DNA of 64,000 bases from NCBI RefSeq assembly GCF_009649815.1, contig NZ_WJIC01000008.1, positions 186,001 through 250,000 on the forward strand, written 5' to 3'. The DNA is from Nocardia sp. SYP-A9097 (lineage in GTDB: Bacteria > Actinomycetota > Actinomycetes > Mycobacteriales > Mycobacteriaceae). Positions 1-8,025 of this stretch are shown piece by piece (position 1 is the first letter of the stretch; each line of letters starts with the position of its first letter). The position numbers were made by a program, and so were the translations under genes. Below the pieces are notes generated by a model. That model was not told where the DNA came from, ran no database searches, and saw only the letters and a list, made by a program, of their open reading frames with translations.

Positions 1-3000
1 GCGATCAGCCAGTCGACGAAGGAGTCCAGGGAGATGCCGTCGTCGTGTGGATTGAATACGTCGAAGGTTTGGAAGCCGGCTGCCTGCGCTCCGAGTGTGG
101 TGATGGCCTCGGCGGTGAAATCGGCGGGCAGGCCGTCATAGTGGGCGCGCTGCCGATTTCCGTGAGAATCGGTGCGGTAGAAGGACTTCGGGGAGATGCC
201 GGTGGCGAGCACGCTCAGTAGCAGGCGGCTGAACATATCGGCGAGATTGAATTGGCCCGCGTATCGACTGTGCGCCAGGATCATATCGGAACGGAAGACC
301 GCGACCGGGAGTCCGCACAGGTCGTGTGCTTCGCGCAACAGCACCTCACCGGCCCATTTGCTGGTGCCGTAGCCATTGGCGTAGCCGTCGCCGATTGTGC
401 GCTCCGCGCTGATGCGGCGAATATCGCCGTCCTCGTCGAAGCGCTCCGGGTCGACCTGATCGGCGACCGCGACCGTGGACAGGTAGGTGACGGGCTTCAA
501 ACGGGATGTCAGTGCGAGCCTGATGATTTCGGCGGTGCCGACCACATTGGGGCCGAATAGCTGACCGTAAGGCAGGACGTGGTTCACCAGAGCCGCTGGA
601 TGCACAATGAGGTCGACAGTCTGCGCCAGATTCCGCCAATCCTCTTCTGGCAGCCCGAAGTTCGGCTCCGCGATTTCCCCGGCGAGGACCACCAGCCTGC
701 GCGCGGCCAGGTCACGGTACTCGCGCAGCAGTTCCGGATCACCGGAGTCGAAGGCCGCGTCCAGCCGGGCGCGGGCGGCTTCGGCGGTGCTGCCGCGTAC
801 GACGCAGATCACCGTGCCATCCGAATCATCCATCCGGCGTAGCCATTCCAGGCATAGGAATCGGCCTAGGTAACCATTGGCCCCGGTGAGCAGAATGGTC
901 CGCGGCTGTTCGACCACGCCCGGGAGCCCCGGCGCTTGGTCGAGGGTCGTGGCATCGATGAATCTGTCCAGGGTCAAGTCGGCGGCACGCACGCGCGAAC
1001 CGATGCCGTGCACCGAGCTGACAGTGGAACGCCGTGAACCCGAATCACCTTCCAGCTCTATATAGTTCGCCACCGCCGCCAGATCATTGGCCGGGCTGAC
1101 GATCACGCTCACCGGGACTTCGATGCCGAGGATCTCCTCGAGCAAGTTCGAGAACGACAGCGCGGAGAGTGAATCGCCGCCGAGGTCCGCGAAGTGCGCG
1201 TCCGACCGCAGATCGCTTGCGGGACAGCCCAGTAGGGCACCGGCGGCTCGGCTGACCGTTTCCAGGACGGGTCGCCGGCTCGCGTCCTGTCGCAGCGCCG
1301 CGAGCTCATTCGCCTGCTCCGCCGCCAGCTCGCCATACAGGGCCTCCAGGCGCTCGCCGTATCGCTCTTTGAGCTTGGGCCGCAACAGCTTTCCGATTCC
1401 GGCGAGCAAGCCGTTCTCCATACTGAACGGCTCGGACTCGATGAGAAAAGCGCGCGGTATCTCATACGATTCGAGCTCGGCCTCCTTGGCAAGCCGCTGC
1501 AGCGATTCGTTCAGCGCCTCCCGTAGCGCCGGACTCGAGGCCGCGTCGATCCCGGCGGTCAACGCATCCTCGGTGGGCACGATCACCGCGAGCAGATATG
1601 CCCGCTCACTATTGCCGTACACATAGATCTGCCGGATCAGCGGGCTGGTGGCATACACCGCCTCCAGCGTTGCGACAGTGACGAATTCGCCCTGCGACAG
1701 CTTGAGCACATTATTGCGGCGGTCGACGTAGACGACCTCGTCCGGCCCGGTCTCGGCGACAATGTCACCGGTGAGATAGAACCCATCCGCATCGAAGATC
1801 TCGGCGGTGATCTCCGGCCGCTTGAAGTAGCCCGGAATCATGACCGTTGTCTTGAGCAGCAATTCCCCACGCGGATAAGGCTTATCGGTGCCGAAGTAGC
1901 CCAGCTCGGGTACATCGAGGAGCTTGTAGTCGATGACCGTCGACCGATTCAGCCGATTGTCGGTCATGATCCCGCCACCCGCCTCGGTGGACCCGTACCC
2001 ATTGTGCAGTTCGAGCTCGAGCAGCGACTCCATGAAGGTCTTCATCTCAACCGAGATGGGCGCACTACCCACAATCGCCCCGAAGAGCCGCCCACCCAGC
2101 ACCCGTTCCCGCAGTTCGGTTTTCACCTCCCGCATGGCGTCATCACGGTCCATGCCCGCCCCGACGCGGCCACCGACCTCACTGAGGAACCGCTGGAACA
2201 ACATGTCGCACACCCGCGGCACGAAGAAGAATTCGGTAGGCTGCACCAGCGCGATGTCCTCGAACAGCGTCGACAAATCACTGGCCGCCGCAAAGTTGGC
2301 CGTCCCGCCCCGGGACAGCGCACCCATCAGCGTGAGCCGTCCCGCCACATGGCTCATCGGCATATAGCTGAAATTGATTGCGGGAATGGGTGATTGCGCC
2401 GCCCCACCGGTCCACATCGCACTCACCAACCGCGCCGGATACATGGCGCCCTTCGGCGCACCGGTACTCCCGGACGTATAGATGAGCAGCGCCAGCGCCT
2501 CGCCATCCACCACCACCGGTGCCACCTGCGGCAGCCCCCGCCCCCGCGCGAACACCTCGGCCAGCGTCTCGATCACGATGGAACCACCATCCCGAGCGAC
2601 TCGCTCCCGCGCGGATTCCAATGCCGCACAGTGATAGTCGTCCTCCTCATGGAAGTCCATCACAACCACCGCGGGCGCCATCCCCTCCGGAATCGCCTCC
2701 AACGCCGCCCCCAGCAACTCCGCACTCGTCACCAGCACCCGAGGCGAAGTCTCCGCAAGTATCGAACTCCACTGCACCACAGCCGCACTCGACTGCAGCG
2801 GCACACTGACCAGCCCCGACAACTGACAAGCCAAATCCACCGTCGCATAGTCAGCGCTGGTAAACCCCAGCATCGCAACAAAATCCCCCACCCGAACCGG
2901 CTCCCCGGCCCCACCAACTCTCCCGCCCGCTACCGAATCCCCAACTCCGCCCACCCAATCAGCCCCCGCCGAATCCACACCTCCACCTGCCCACGTGGCC

Positions 3001-3368
3001 CGCGCTGGATCCTCAACTCCGCCCGCCCAATCGGCCCGCGCCGGATCCGCAGTTCCAGCCGCCCATGCAGCCCGGACCGCTCCGACCCGCTCGCTCAGCT
3101 CACCATAGGTAATGGTCTCGAACCGCCCGACTCGTCGCCGAGTGCGCCGACCGGCCGCGTCGGTGATCACCTCATAGGCTCGCTCCCCCAGCGCGGGTCG
3201 CTCCGAATACCGGTCGAGCACCATCGAAATGATCTCCGCGGGCACCAGCCCCTCCCGCCGAATCGCATCATGAACCTCGGTGATCTGCGTTGCCGCACCC
3301 ACCTGCTCATCAGCCAGCAAATCCGCGATCCGCTGCCTGCGCACAGCCTCCGACCAGCCAGTATCCAC
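1..3368 (-). CDS. car: Carboxylic acid reductase, 3' end outside window
   Basis: ATP- and NADPH-dependent reduction of carboxylic acids to aldehydes. Seen in order: an N-terminal AMP-binding domain with the P-loop-like motif YTSGSTGAPKGAMY (near 2480), a phosphopantetheine carrier domain with GGDSLSALSFSNLL (Ser codon about 1170-1172), and a thioester reductase domain with TGANGYLGRFLCLEWL (near 870) and a YGTSK active-site pair (near 370). The line-up with the known Nocardia iowensis enzyme is close throughout. About 100 C-terminal residues lie beyond position 1. The GTG start at 3368 is preceded by GAGAGG at good spacing. An insertion of about 51 residues (2907-3059) makes it longer than the roughly 1170-residue family norm. 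It needs a phosphopantetheinyl transferase, not seen in this window. The gene stands alone, with a palindrome just upstream. Confidence 0.95.
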   Translation of the reverse strand, partial: MDTGWSEAVRRQRIADLLADEQVGAATQITEVHDAIRREGLVPAEIISMVLDRYSERPALGERAYEVITDAAGRRTRRRVGRFETITYGELSERVGAVRAAWAAGTADPARADWAGGVEDPARATWAGGGVDSAGADWVGGVGDSVAGGRVGGAGEPVRVGDFVAMLGFTSADYATVDLACQLSGLVSVPLQSSAAVVQWSSILAETSPRVLVTSAELLGAALEAIPEGMAPAVVVMDFHEEDDYHCAALESARERVARDGGSIVIETLAEVFARGRGLPQVAPVVVDGEALALLIYTSGSTGAPKGAMYPARLVSAMWTGGAAQSPIPAINFSYMPMSHVAGRLTLMGALSRGGTANFAAASDLSTLFEDIALVQPTEFFFVPRVCDMLFQRFLSEVGGRVGAGMDRDDAMREVKTELRERVLGGRLFGAIVGSAPISVEMKTFMESLLELELHNGYGSTEAGGGIMTDNRLNRSTVIDYKLLDVPELGYFGTDKPYPRGELLLKTTVMIPGYFKRPEITAEIFDADGFYLTGDIVAETGPDEVVYVDRRNNVLKLSQGEFVTVATLEAVYATSPLIRQIYVYGNSERAYLLAVIVPTEDALTAGIDAASSPALREALNESLQRLAKEAELESYEIPRAFLIESEPFSMENGLLAGIGKLLRPKLKERYGERLEALYGELAAEQANELAALRQDASRRPVLETVSRAAGALLGCPASDLRSDAHFADLGGDSLSALSFSNLLEEILGIEVPVSVIVSPANDLAAVANYIELEGDSGSRRSTVSSVHGIGSRVRAADLTLDRFIDATTLDQAPGLPGVVEQPRTILLTGANGYLGRFLCLEWLRRMDDSDGTVICVVRGSTAEAARARLDAAFDSGDPELLREYRDLAARRLVVLAGEIAEPNFGLPEEDWRNLAQTVDLIVHPAALVNHVLPYGQLFGPNVVGTAEIIRLALTSRLKPVTYLSTVAVADQVDPERFDEDGDIRRISAERTIGDGYANGYGTSKWAGEVLLREAHDLCGLPVAVFRSDMILAHSRYAGQFNLADMFSRLLLSVLATGISPKSFYRTDSHGNRQRAHYDGLPADFTAEAITTLGAQAAGFQTFDVFNPHDDGISLDSFVDWLI
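2907..3059 (-). repeat. Imperfect tandem repeat inserted in car
   Basis: Three to four degenerate units of about 36-39 nt, in frame. They encode units such as TADPARADWAGG, EDPARATWAGG and VDSAGADWVGG. They lie between RVGAVRAAWA and EPVRVGDFVAMLGFTS, which are nearly adjacent in the Nocardia iowensis enzyme. The reading frame is kept, so the protein carries a Gly/Ala/Asp/Trp-rich loop in its adenylation domain. Confidence 0.8.
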
Positions 3369-3382
3369 AACGACCTCTCAGA

Positions 3383-3399
3383 CGTTTAGCATCGCTAAC
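3383..3399. promoter_or_regulatory. Candidate operator in front of car
   Basis: Short inverted repeat GTTTAGC-ATC-GCTAACC (core TTAGC/GCTAA), 15 nt upstream of the car start and next to its ribosome binding site. Size and symmetry fit a TetR- or similar dimeric-repressor site. No such regulator gene is adjacent in the window. Confidence 0.45.
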
Positions 3400-3514
3400 C
3401 AGATCACGGTCCACCCGTGACCCCGGAATGTCAAGCATCCCGCACACACCCGCTGCCGAGGCCCTGAAATTCCGACGCCCGCCCGGATCTTGCCTACCGA
3501 CCGGCAGGGTGCTC

Positions 3515-3596
3515 GCCGAGTGTGCAGGTATGGCGGGCGAGTGTGCAGCCGTGGCGGGGAAAAGGACAAAACACCGCCCAGAGTGCACACTCGGCG
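3515..3596. repeat. Dispersed repeat cluster, locus A
   Basis: Three copies of a unit with consensus GCGAGYGTGCANNCAYGGCG: two direct copies (3515-3538 and 3537-3559) and one inverted copy (3574-3596). The direct and inverted copies can pair through GCCGAGTGTGCA. The same unit recurs as an inverted pair at 60547-60605, so it looks like a short interspersed palindromic family. Confidence 0.65.
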
Positions 3597-3858
3597 AACA
3601 GGTTCGGGCATCACGGGTATGCCCTGGGATCGGATCGCGGTTCGAGGCCGCCCAATGCGGCGACGGTTGCATTTTGCGTATGCAATTTCCGTGGCAAAGC
3701 AGGCATCGCTGGGCACGTCACCTGCCGTACCCGACTCGAGCTACCGGACTACGCCCGGATCGTCCCGTTCTCGACCGGAGGACGGGCCGTGGTCACCTTC
3801 TCGAGCCCAAAGACCAAAGACAAAGACACCAAAACAGTCCCTCGCGGTGTTGGACGAT

Positions 3859-3920
3859 CGATCACCGGGAACTCACGGTGCGACACGCCGCACGACACCA
3901 CGCTCATTTCCCGGTGATCG
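3859..3920. repeat. Stem-loop with 13-bp perfect arms
   Basis: CGATCACCGGGAA at 3859-3871 pairs perfectly with TTCCCGGTGATCG at 3908-3920, around a 36-nt loop. It lies in the gene-free stretch between the IclR gene and car and could end transcripts or be a mobile palindrome. Confidence 0.55.
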
Positions 3921-3934
3921 CATGTCCAGGTCGA

Positions 3935-4063
3935 GGGTGGGGGTTTTGTCCTATTTTTTCTCGTCTTGTTCTTTGCTTGTCTTGTTTTCTGCTCTTCTTG
4001 TCCTGGCGTCTTCTGTCTTTTGGTCTCTTGTCTCTGTCTCTTTTGTCTTTTAAGTTTTTGTCC
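3935..4063. other. Pyrimidine-rich low-complexity tract
   Basis: About 125 nt of T/C-rich sequence on the plus strand, made of loose repeats of GTCTCTT and GTCTTTT, strikingly AT-rich for this genome. It directly follows the stop codon of the IclR gene. A complementary purine-rich run (AAAGACCAAAGACAAAGAC) lies at about 3808-3830, so the two can pair. No coding potential was seen in 3400-4065. Confidence 0.6.
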
Positions 4064-4065
4064 CT

Positions 4066-4863
4066 CTACCCCGCGTAGCCCAGCCGGCGCGAAATGACTC
4101 GCGCGGAATCTATTGCCTCGTGGGCAATTTCAGCGAAACGTCCCGGGGGAAGCCGGTACGCCGGGCCGGAGACGCTGAGGGCGGCGATGATTCGCCCTTC
4201 GCTGTCTCGGATAGGCGCGGCAACCGCGTTCAGGCCGATTTCCAACTCCTCCTCACATGCCGCCCAGCCTTGGCGGTGGGCTTGGTCGAGGTGGGTGCGG
4301 AGAGTCGGTAGGTCGGTGATTGTGTTGGGGGCGAAGGAGTCCAGGCGGCGGGTGAGTCTGGTGCGGAGTTCGGGGGCGGGTAGTTCTGCGAGGAGGACTT
4401 TGCCGCTGGAGGTGGCGTGGGCGGGGCAGCTTTGGCCTATCCAGGTGCGGAGGGATATGCCGGCGGAGCCTACTGCTTCGGCGACGTTGATTATGCGGTC
4501 GCTGTCGAGGATGGCGATGTTGGTGGTTTCGCCTACTCGGGCGGCTAAGGCTTCGCAGACGTCTTGGCTTTGGCGGGGGAGGTCCATGTGGGCGCTGGTG
4601 GAGCCGGCCAGCCGGACGACGGTGAAGCCCAGGCGGTATTTGCCGCGTTCGGAGAGTTGTTCTACGTAGCCGCGGGATTCCAGGACGGCGATCAGGCGGG
4701 AGACGGTGGATTTGTGGACGCCTAGTTCGGCCGCGATCTCGGTGACTCCGGCCGCGCCCAACTTGGCCACGATTTCCAGGGCGGTCAGCGCGCGGTCGAC
4801 CGACTGCACCGCTGCCGCGCCTTCCCGCGGTTTGCCGGACCCCTCGCCCGCTCGCATAGCCAT
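4066..4863 (-). CDS. IclR-family regulator of choline catabolism
   Basis: 265 residues. The N-terminal winged helix-turn-helix covers about residues 20-75 (recognition region ELGVHKSTVSRLIAVLESRG). The IclR effector-binding domain covers about 85-260 (SCPAHATSSGKVLLAEL, GWAACEEELEIGLNAVAAPI). It lies 25 nt after the choline oxidase gene on the same strand, so it is probably the last gene of the choline-to-glycine operon and controls it. Two related palindromes between the divergent promoters at 14.2-14.4 kb are the obvious binding sites (inference). The ligand is unknown; choline or a demethylation intermediate is likely. Confidence 0.88.
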   Translation of the reverse strand: MAMRAGEGSGKPREGAAAVQSVDRALTALEIVAKLGAAGVTEIAAELGVHKSTVSRLIAVLESRGYVEQLSERGKYRLGFTVVRLAGSTSAHMDLPRQSQDVCEALAARVGETTNIAILDSDRIINVAEAVGSAGISLRTWIGQSCPAHATSSGKVLLAELPAPELRTRLTRRLDSFAPNTITDLPTLRTHLDQAHRQGWAACEEELEIGLNAVAAPIRDSEGRIIAALSVSGPAYRLPPGRFAEIAHEAIDSARVISRRLGYAG

Positions 4864-4888
4864 AACGTGTCCAGTGTAGGTGGCGCGG

Positions 4889-6445
4889 TCACCGCGCTGC
4901 CGCCTTGATCAGGTCCGCGCATTTCTCACCCATTGCCATGATGGTGATATTCGGGTTCACGGCGGGCAGTTTGGGCATGGCGGAGGCGTCTACGACGCGG
5001 AGATTGCGGACGCCTTTGACCCGTAATTCGGGGTCCAGCACCGCCATCGGGTCGTCGAGTGCGCCCATGCGGGCGGTGGCGGCGGGGTGGTAGACGGTGT
5101 TGTGGGTGCGGTGCATGTAGTCGATGAGGTCGGTGTCGGTGACTGCCTCGGGGCCGGGGGCCAGTTCGCGGGCCACCCAGTCGCACAGCGGGGATTGTTC
5201 GGCTATGCGGCGCGCCAATCTGATGCCGTGCAGCATGATTCGTTCGTCGTGGCCGTCGGGGTCGGTGAAGTAGCGCGGATCCACGCGGGGTTTGTCGCGG
5301 AAGTCGCGGGAGCGCAGGCGTACCGTGCCGCGCGAATGTCCTTGTGTCACATTGGGTGTGAGGCAGAAGCCGTTGTCAGTGGTGGGGTAGCCCCAGCGGA
5401 CGGTGTTCATATCGAAAGGCACACTGCCGTAATGCATCATGAGGTCGGGCACGCCGAGCCCGTCCTCGGTGGTGGCGAAGAGGCCGATCTCCCACCACTG
5501 GGTGGAGGTGGTGACCATGGGGCGGGATGCCTCCCAGAACACCAGACCTTCGACATGGTCGTCGAGGTTGGAGCCGACGCCCGGTGCATCAACTCTTACC
5601 TGAATTCCCATGTCCCGCAGGTGTTCCGCAGGGCCGATACCCGAGAGCATGAGCAGTTTCGGGGTATCGATGGCCCCGGTGCTGATGATCACCTCACGGC
5701 GCGCGTGCACGGTGTCGAAGCCGGTCAGATCCGGTCTGCGATAGCGCGCGCCGATAGCGGAATCCGTTTCGTCGAACAGGATTTCGCTGACCCAGCACCC
5801 GGTGCGCACCTCCAGATTCCGCCGCTGCCCGATGATCGGATGCAGGTAGGCATGCGAGGAGGACATGCGGGTGTTGTCGCCGTCGGCATTGATCTGGAAC
5901 CAGCCCGCGCCGTTGCGCACGGTCTCGCCCCGATTGAATTGCACCGTAGGCAATCCCACCCGTGCGGCCGCCTCCAGCACGGCGTACCCACACGGGTCCT
6001 TCGGCGGAATATCTCGCAACCGCACCGGCCCACTACGGCCGTGCTCGCCCTGCACCTCGTTGTTCTCCAACTTCGCGACATAGGGCAGCAGCCCCTGCGC
6101 ACCCCAGCCTGCCGCGCCGAGAGCCTCCCACTCATCGAGGCCCTCGGCGGGCGGCCAGAACGCGATACACGAATTGTGCGAGGAACATCCGCCCAGCACC
6201 TTGGCGCGGGCGTGGCGCAGGAAACTGTTCCCGTGCTGCTGCGGTTCCACCGGATAGTCCCAGTCGTAACCGGATTCGAGCAGCAGCATCCAATCCGCGA
6301 GCCGCAGAATCTTGTCGTCGCCGACATCGGATGGCCCGGCCTCGACCAAACACACTGTGACCGAAGGGTCTTCGCTGAGCCGGGCGGCGACCACGCACCC
6401 GGCCGAACCGCCGCCGATAATGACGTAGTCGAAGGTGTCGGTCAT
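4889..6445 (-). CDS. codA: Choline oxidase (GMC flavoprotein)
   Basis: 518 residues. Oxidises choline to betaine aldehyde and on to glycine betaine with O2, giving H2O2. FAD-binding motif GGGSAGCVVAARLSE lies near residue 11. GGCSSHNSCIAFW places His90 where choline oxidase has the histidine that binds FAD covalently. STQWWEIG, LMMHYGSVPFDMNT, VYHP (His453) and NPNIT (Asn497) match the Arthrobacter globiformis enzyme as I know it. The similarity is much closer to choline oxidase than to the membrane choline dehydrogenase BetA. The ATG at 6445 overlaps the permease stop (ATGA). An open frame continues upstream inside the permease gene but lacks GMC sequence. Confidence 0.9.
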   Translation of the reverse strand: MTDTFDYVIIGGGSAGCVVAARLSEDPSVTVCLVEAGPSDVGDDKILRLADWMLLLESGYDWDYPVEPQQHGNSFLRHARAKVLGGCSSHNSCIAFWPPAEGLDEWEALGAAGWGAQGLLPYVAKLENNEVQGEHGRSGPVRLRDIPPKDPCGYAVLEAAARVGLPTVQFNRGETVRNGAGWFQINADGDNTRMSSSHAYLHPIIGQRRNLEVRTGCWVSEILFDETDSAIGARYRRPDLTGFDTVHARREVIISTGAIDTPKLLMLSGIGPAEHLRDMGIQVRVDAPGVGSNLDDHVEGLVFWEASRPMVTTSTQWWEIGLFATTEDGLGVPDLMMHYGSVPFDMNTVRWGYPTTDNGFCLTPNVTQGHSRGTVRLRSRDFRDKPRVDPRYFTDPDGHDERIMLHGIRLARRIAEQSPLCDWVARELAPGPEAVTDTDLIDYMHRTHNTVYHPAATARMGALDDPMAVLDPELRVKGVRNLRVVDASAMPKLPAVNPNITIMAMGEKCADLIKAAAR

Positions 6446-7989
6446 GATGCCGCCTCGGCGGCGGGTGCGGCATGCGAGGCGAGCACGCCGATGACGCGAG
6501 TTCCCCTGAGCGCGTACCAGATCAGGCCCGCACCCAGGATCGCACCGATGTAGATGAACGCGCCCCAGGTGTTGTACCAGGGCCCGCCGTAGACGGCCTC
6601 GCGCGGCCAGGCCAGGTTGACGGCCATACCCAGACCCCACAGCACCGCGACGATATTCACCGGCATGCCCCAGCGGCCCATGGTGAAGTAGCCGTGCTCG
6701 GCGAGATCGCTGGGCGGCCAATTGCCCTTGATACGCTGCCACAGCATGGGTGCGGTGACCATCAGATAGGCGAGGTAGATCATGATGACCGCGATTGAGG
6801 TCAGCACCGTGAACACTTGCGGCTGACCGATATTGATGACCAGGATCAGCGCCGACAGCACGCCGATGATCACGGCCGGGACCACCGGCGCGGAGTGCTT
6901 GACACTGAGTTTGGCCAGCTTCTCCGAGAACGGCAGTGCGTTGTCGCGCGCCATGGCGAAGGTCAGGCGGATTCCGGCGGTGTGCACGGCCAGCGAGCAG
7001 ACGATCACCGCGATGACAATGCAGACCAGGAACACTCGGCCCAGCCAGCCCGACATGACCTGCTGCACAATGTATTGCAGTCCGCCGTCGGTGGTGCCCA
7101 GCTTCTCGTCCGCGAGGTTCGGCGCGGCCATGACCGCGAAGACCAGGATCGCGCCACCGATGACGAAGGAGGCCAGCAGGGCTCGCAGAATCGCCTTGGG
7201 TGCGGTGCGCCGCGGTTCCACGGTCTCTTCGCCGAGCGAGCTGGCGGTGTCGAACCCGTACATGACATAGCCCGATGCCAGCGAGGCGATCAGGAAGGCG
7301 CTCAGGTAGCCGCCGCTCGGGCCCGCGCCGTAGCCATTCGTGGAGAAGAACACGCTCGGCCCGCGGGTCACATGCAATCCGAGAATGATCGCAATAAGCA
7401 CTGCCGCAATGAGTTCGATGAACACACCGGTGCTGTTGATCATTGCCATGAGCTTCACGCCGAACGCGTTCACCACGGTGGTGAAGACGATCAGCACGGT
7501 CCCGAGAATGACGGCATTGGCGGCATAGTCATGCTCGCCCGTGCCGTCGCCGACTATCTGGAATCCGCTCCACAAGCGCGGCAGATTCAACTGCATGGCC
7601 AGTACCACCGCGGACAGCGTGACAATCGAGGCGGTGAGCATGAGCCAGCCCGCCGACCAGCCGACGAGCCGGCTGCCCAGCTTCTTGGACCAGTTGTAGA
7701 CCGATCCGGCGACGGGATACTTCGCCGACAATTCCATGAAGCACAGAGCCACGGCCAACTGCCCGACAAAGACCAGCGGCCAGGACCACAGATAGCCGGG
7801 ACCCGCTGTGCCGTAACCGAAGTAGAACATCTGGAAGGTGCCGGTCAGAATGGAGATGTAGCTGACACCGGCGGCGAAACTCGAGAATTTCCCGATGCTT
7901 CGGCTCAGGGATTCCCGATAGCCGAATTCTTCCATGCCATGGTCGCTGAGGTGGGCTGCGGAGGGAGCGGGGGGACGGGTGGTCGTCAT
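6442..7989 (-). CDS. APC-superfamily permease
   Basis: 515 residues with about 12-14 hydrophobic helices and the APC pattern (SYISILTGTFQMFYFGYG near the start, SLGEETVEPRRTAPKAILRALL in the middle). It resembles amino-acid/GABA/choline-type permeases of the APC family. It lies between betaine aldehyde dehydrogenase and choline oxidase, with a 4-nt overlap to the latter. It therefore most likely imports choline, betaine or a demethylation product. An APC carrier here contrasts with the BCCT or ABC importers usual for choline and betaine. Substrate is inferred from context only. Confidence 0.85.
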   Translation of the reverse strand: MTTTRPPAPSAAHLSDHGMEEFGYRESLSRSIGKFSSFAAGVSYISILTGTFQMFYFGYGTAGPGYLWSWPLVFVGQLAVALCFMELSAKYPVAGSVYNWSKKLGSRLVGWSAGWLMLTASIVTLSAVVLAMQLNLPRLWSGFQIVGDGTGEHDYAANAVILGTVLIVFTTVVNAFGVKLMAMINSTGVFIELIAAVLIAIILGLHVTRGPSVFFSTNGYGAGPSGGYLSAFLIASLASGYVMYGFDTASSLGEETVEPRRTAPKAILRALLASFVIGGAILVFAVMAAPNLADEKLGTTDGGLQYIVQQVMSGWLGRVFLVCIVIAVIVCSLAVHTAGIRLTFAMARDNALPFSEKLAKLSVKHSAPVVPAVIIGVLSALILVINIGQPQVFTVLTSIAVIMIYLAYLMVTAPMLWQRIKGNWPPSDLAEHGYFTMGRWGMPVNIVAVLWGLGMAVNLAWPREAVYGGPWYNTWGAFIYIGAILGAGLIWYALRGTRVIGVLASHAAPAAEAAS

Positions 7990-8025
7990 GACGGCCCAAC
8001 TTTCGAGAAAGCAGCTAGAACATAT

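Noticed and set aside
2394..3389. 331-residue plus-strand open frame rich in Pro, His and Arg
   Set aside because: Antisense of the car adenylation domain.
3515..3596. Possible CRISPR-like array
   Set aside because: Only three units, two of them overlapping and one inverted, no regular spacers and no cas genes.
5087..6553. 488-residue plus-strand open frame
   Set aside because: Antisense shadow of the choline oxidase gene with no recognisable motif.
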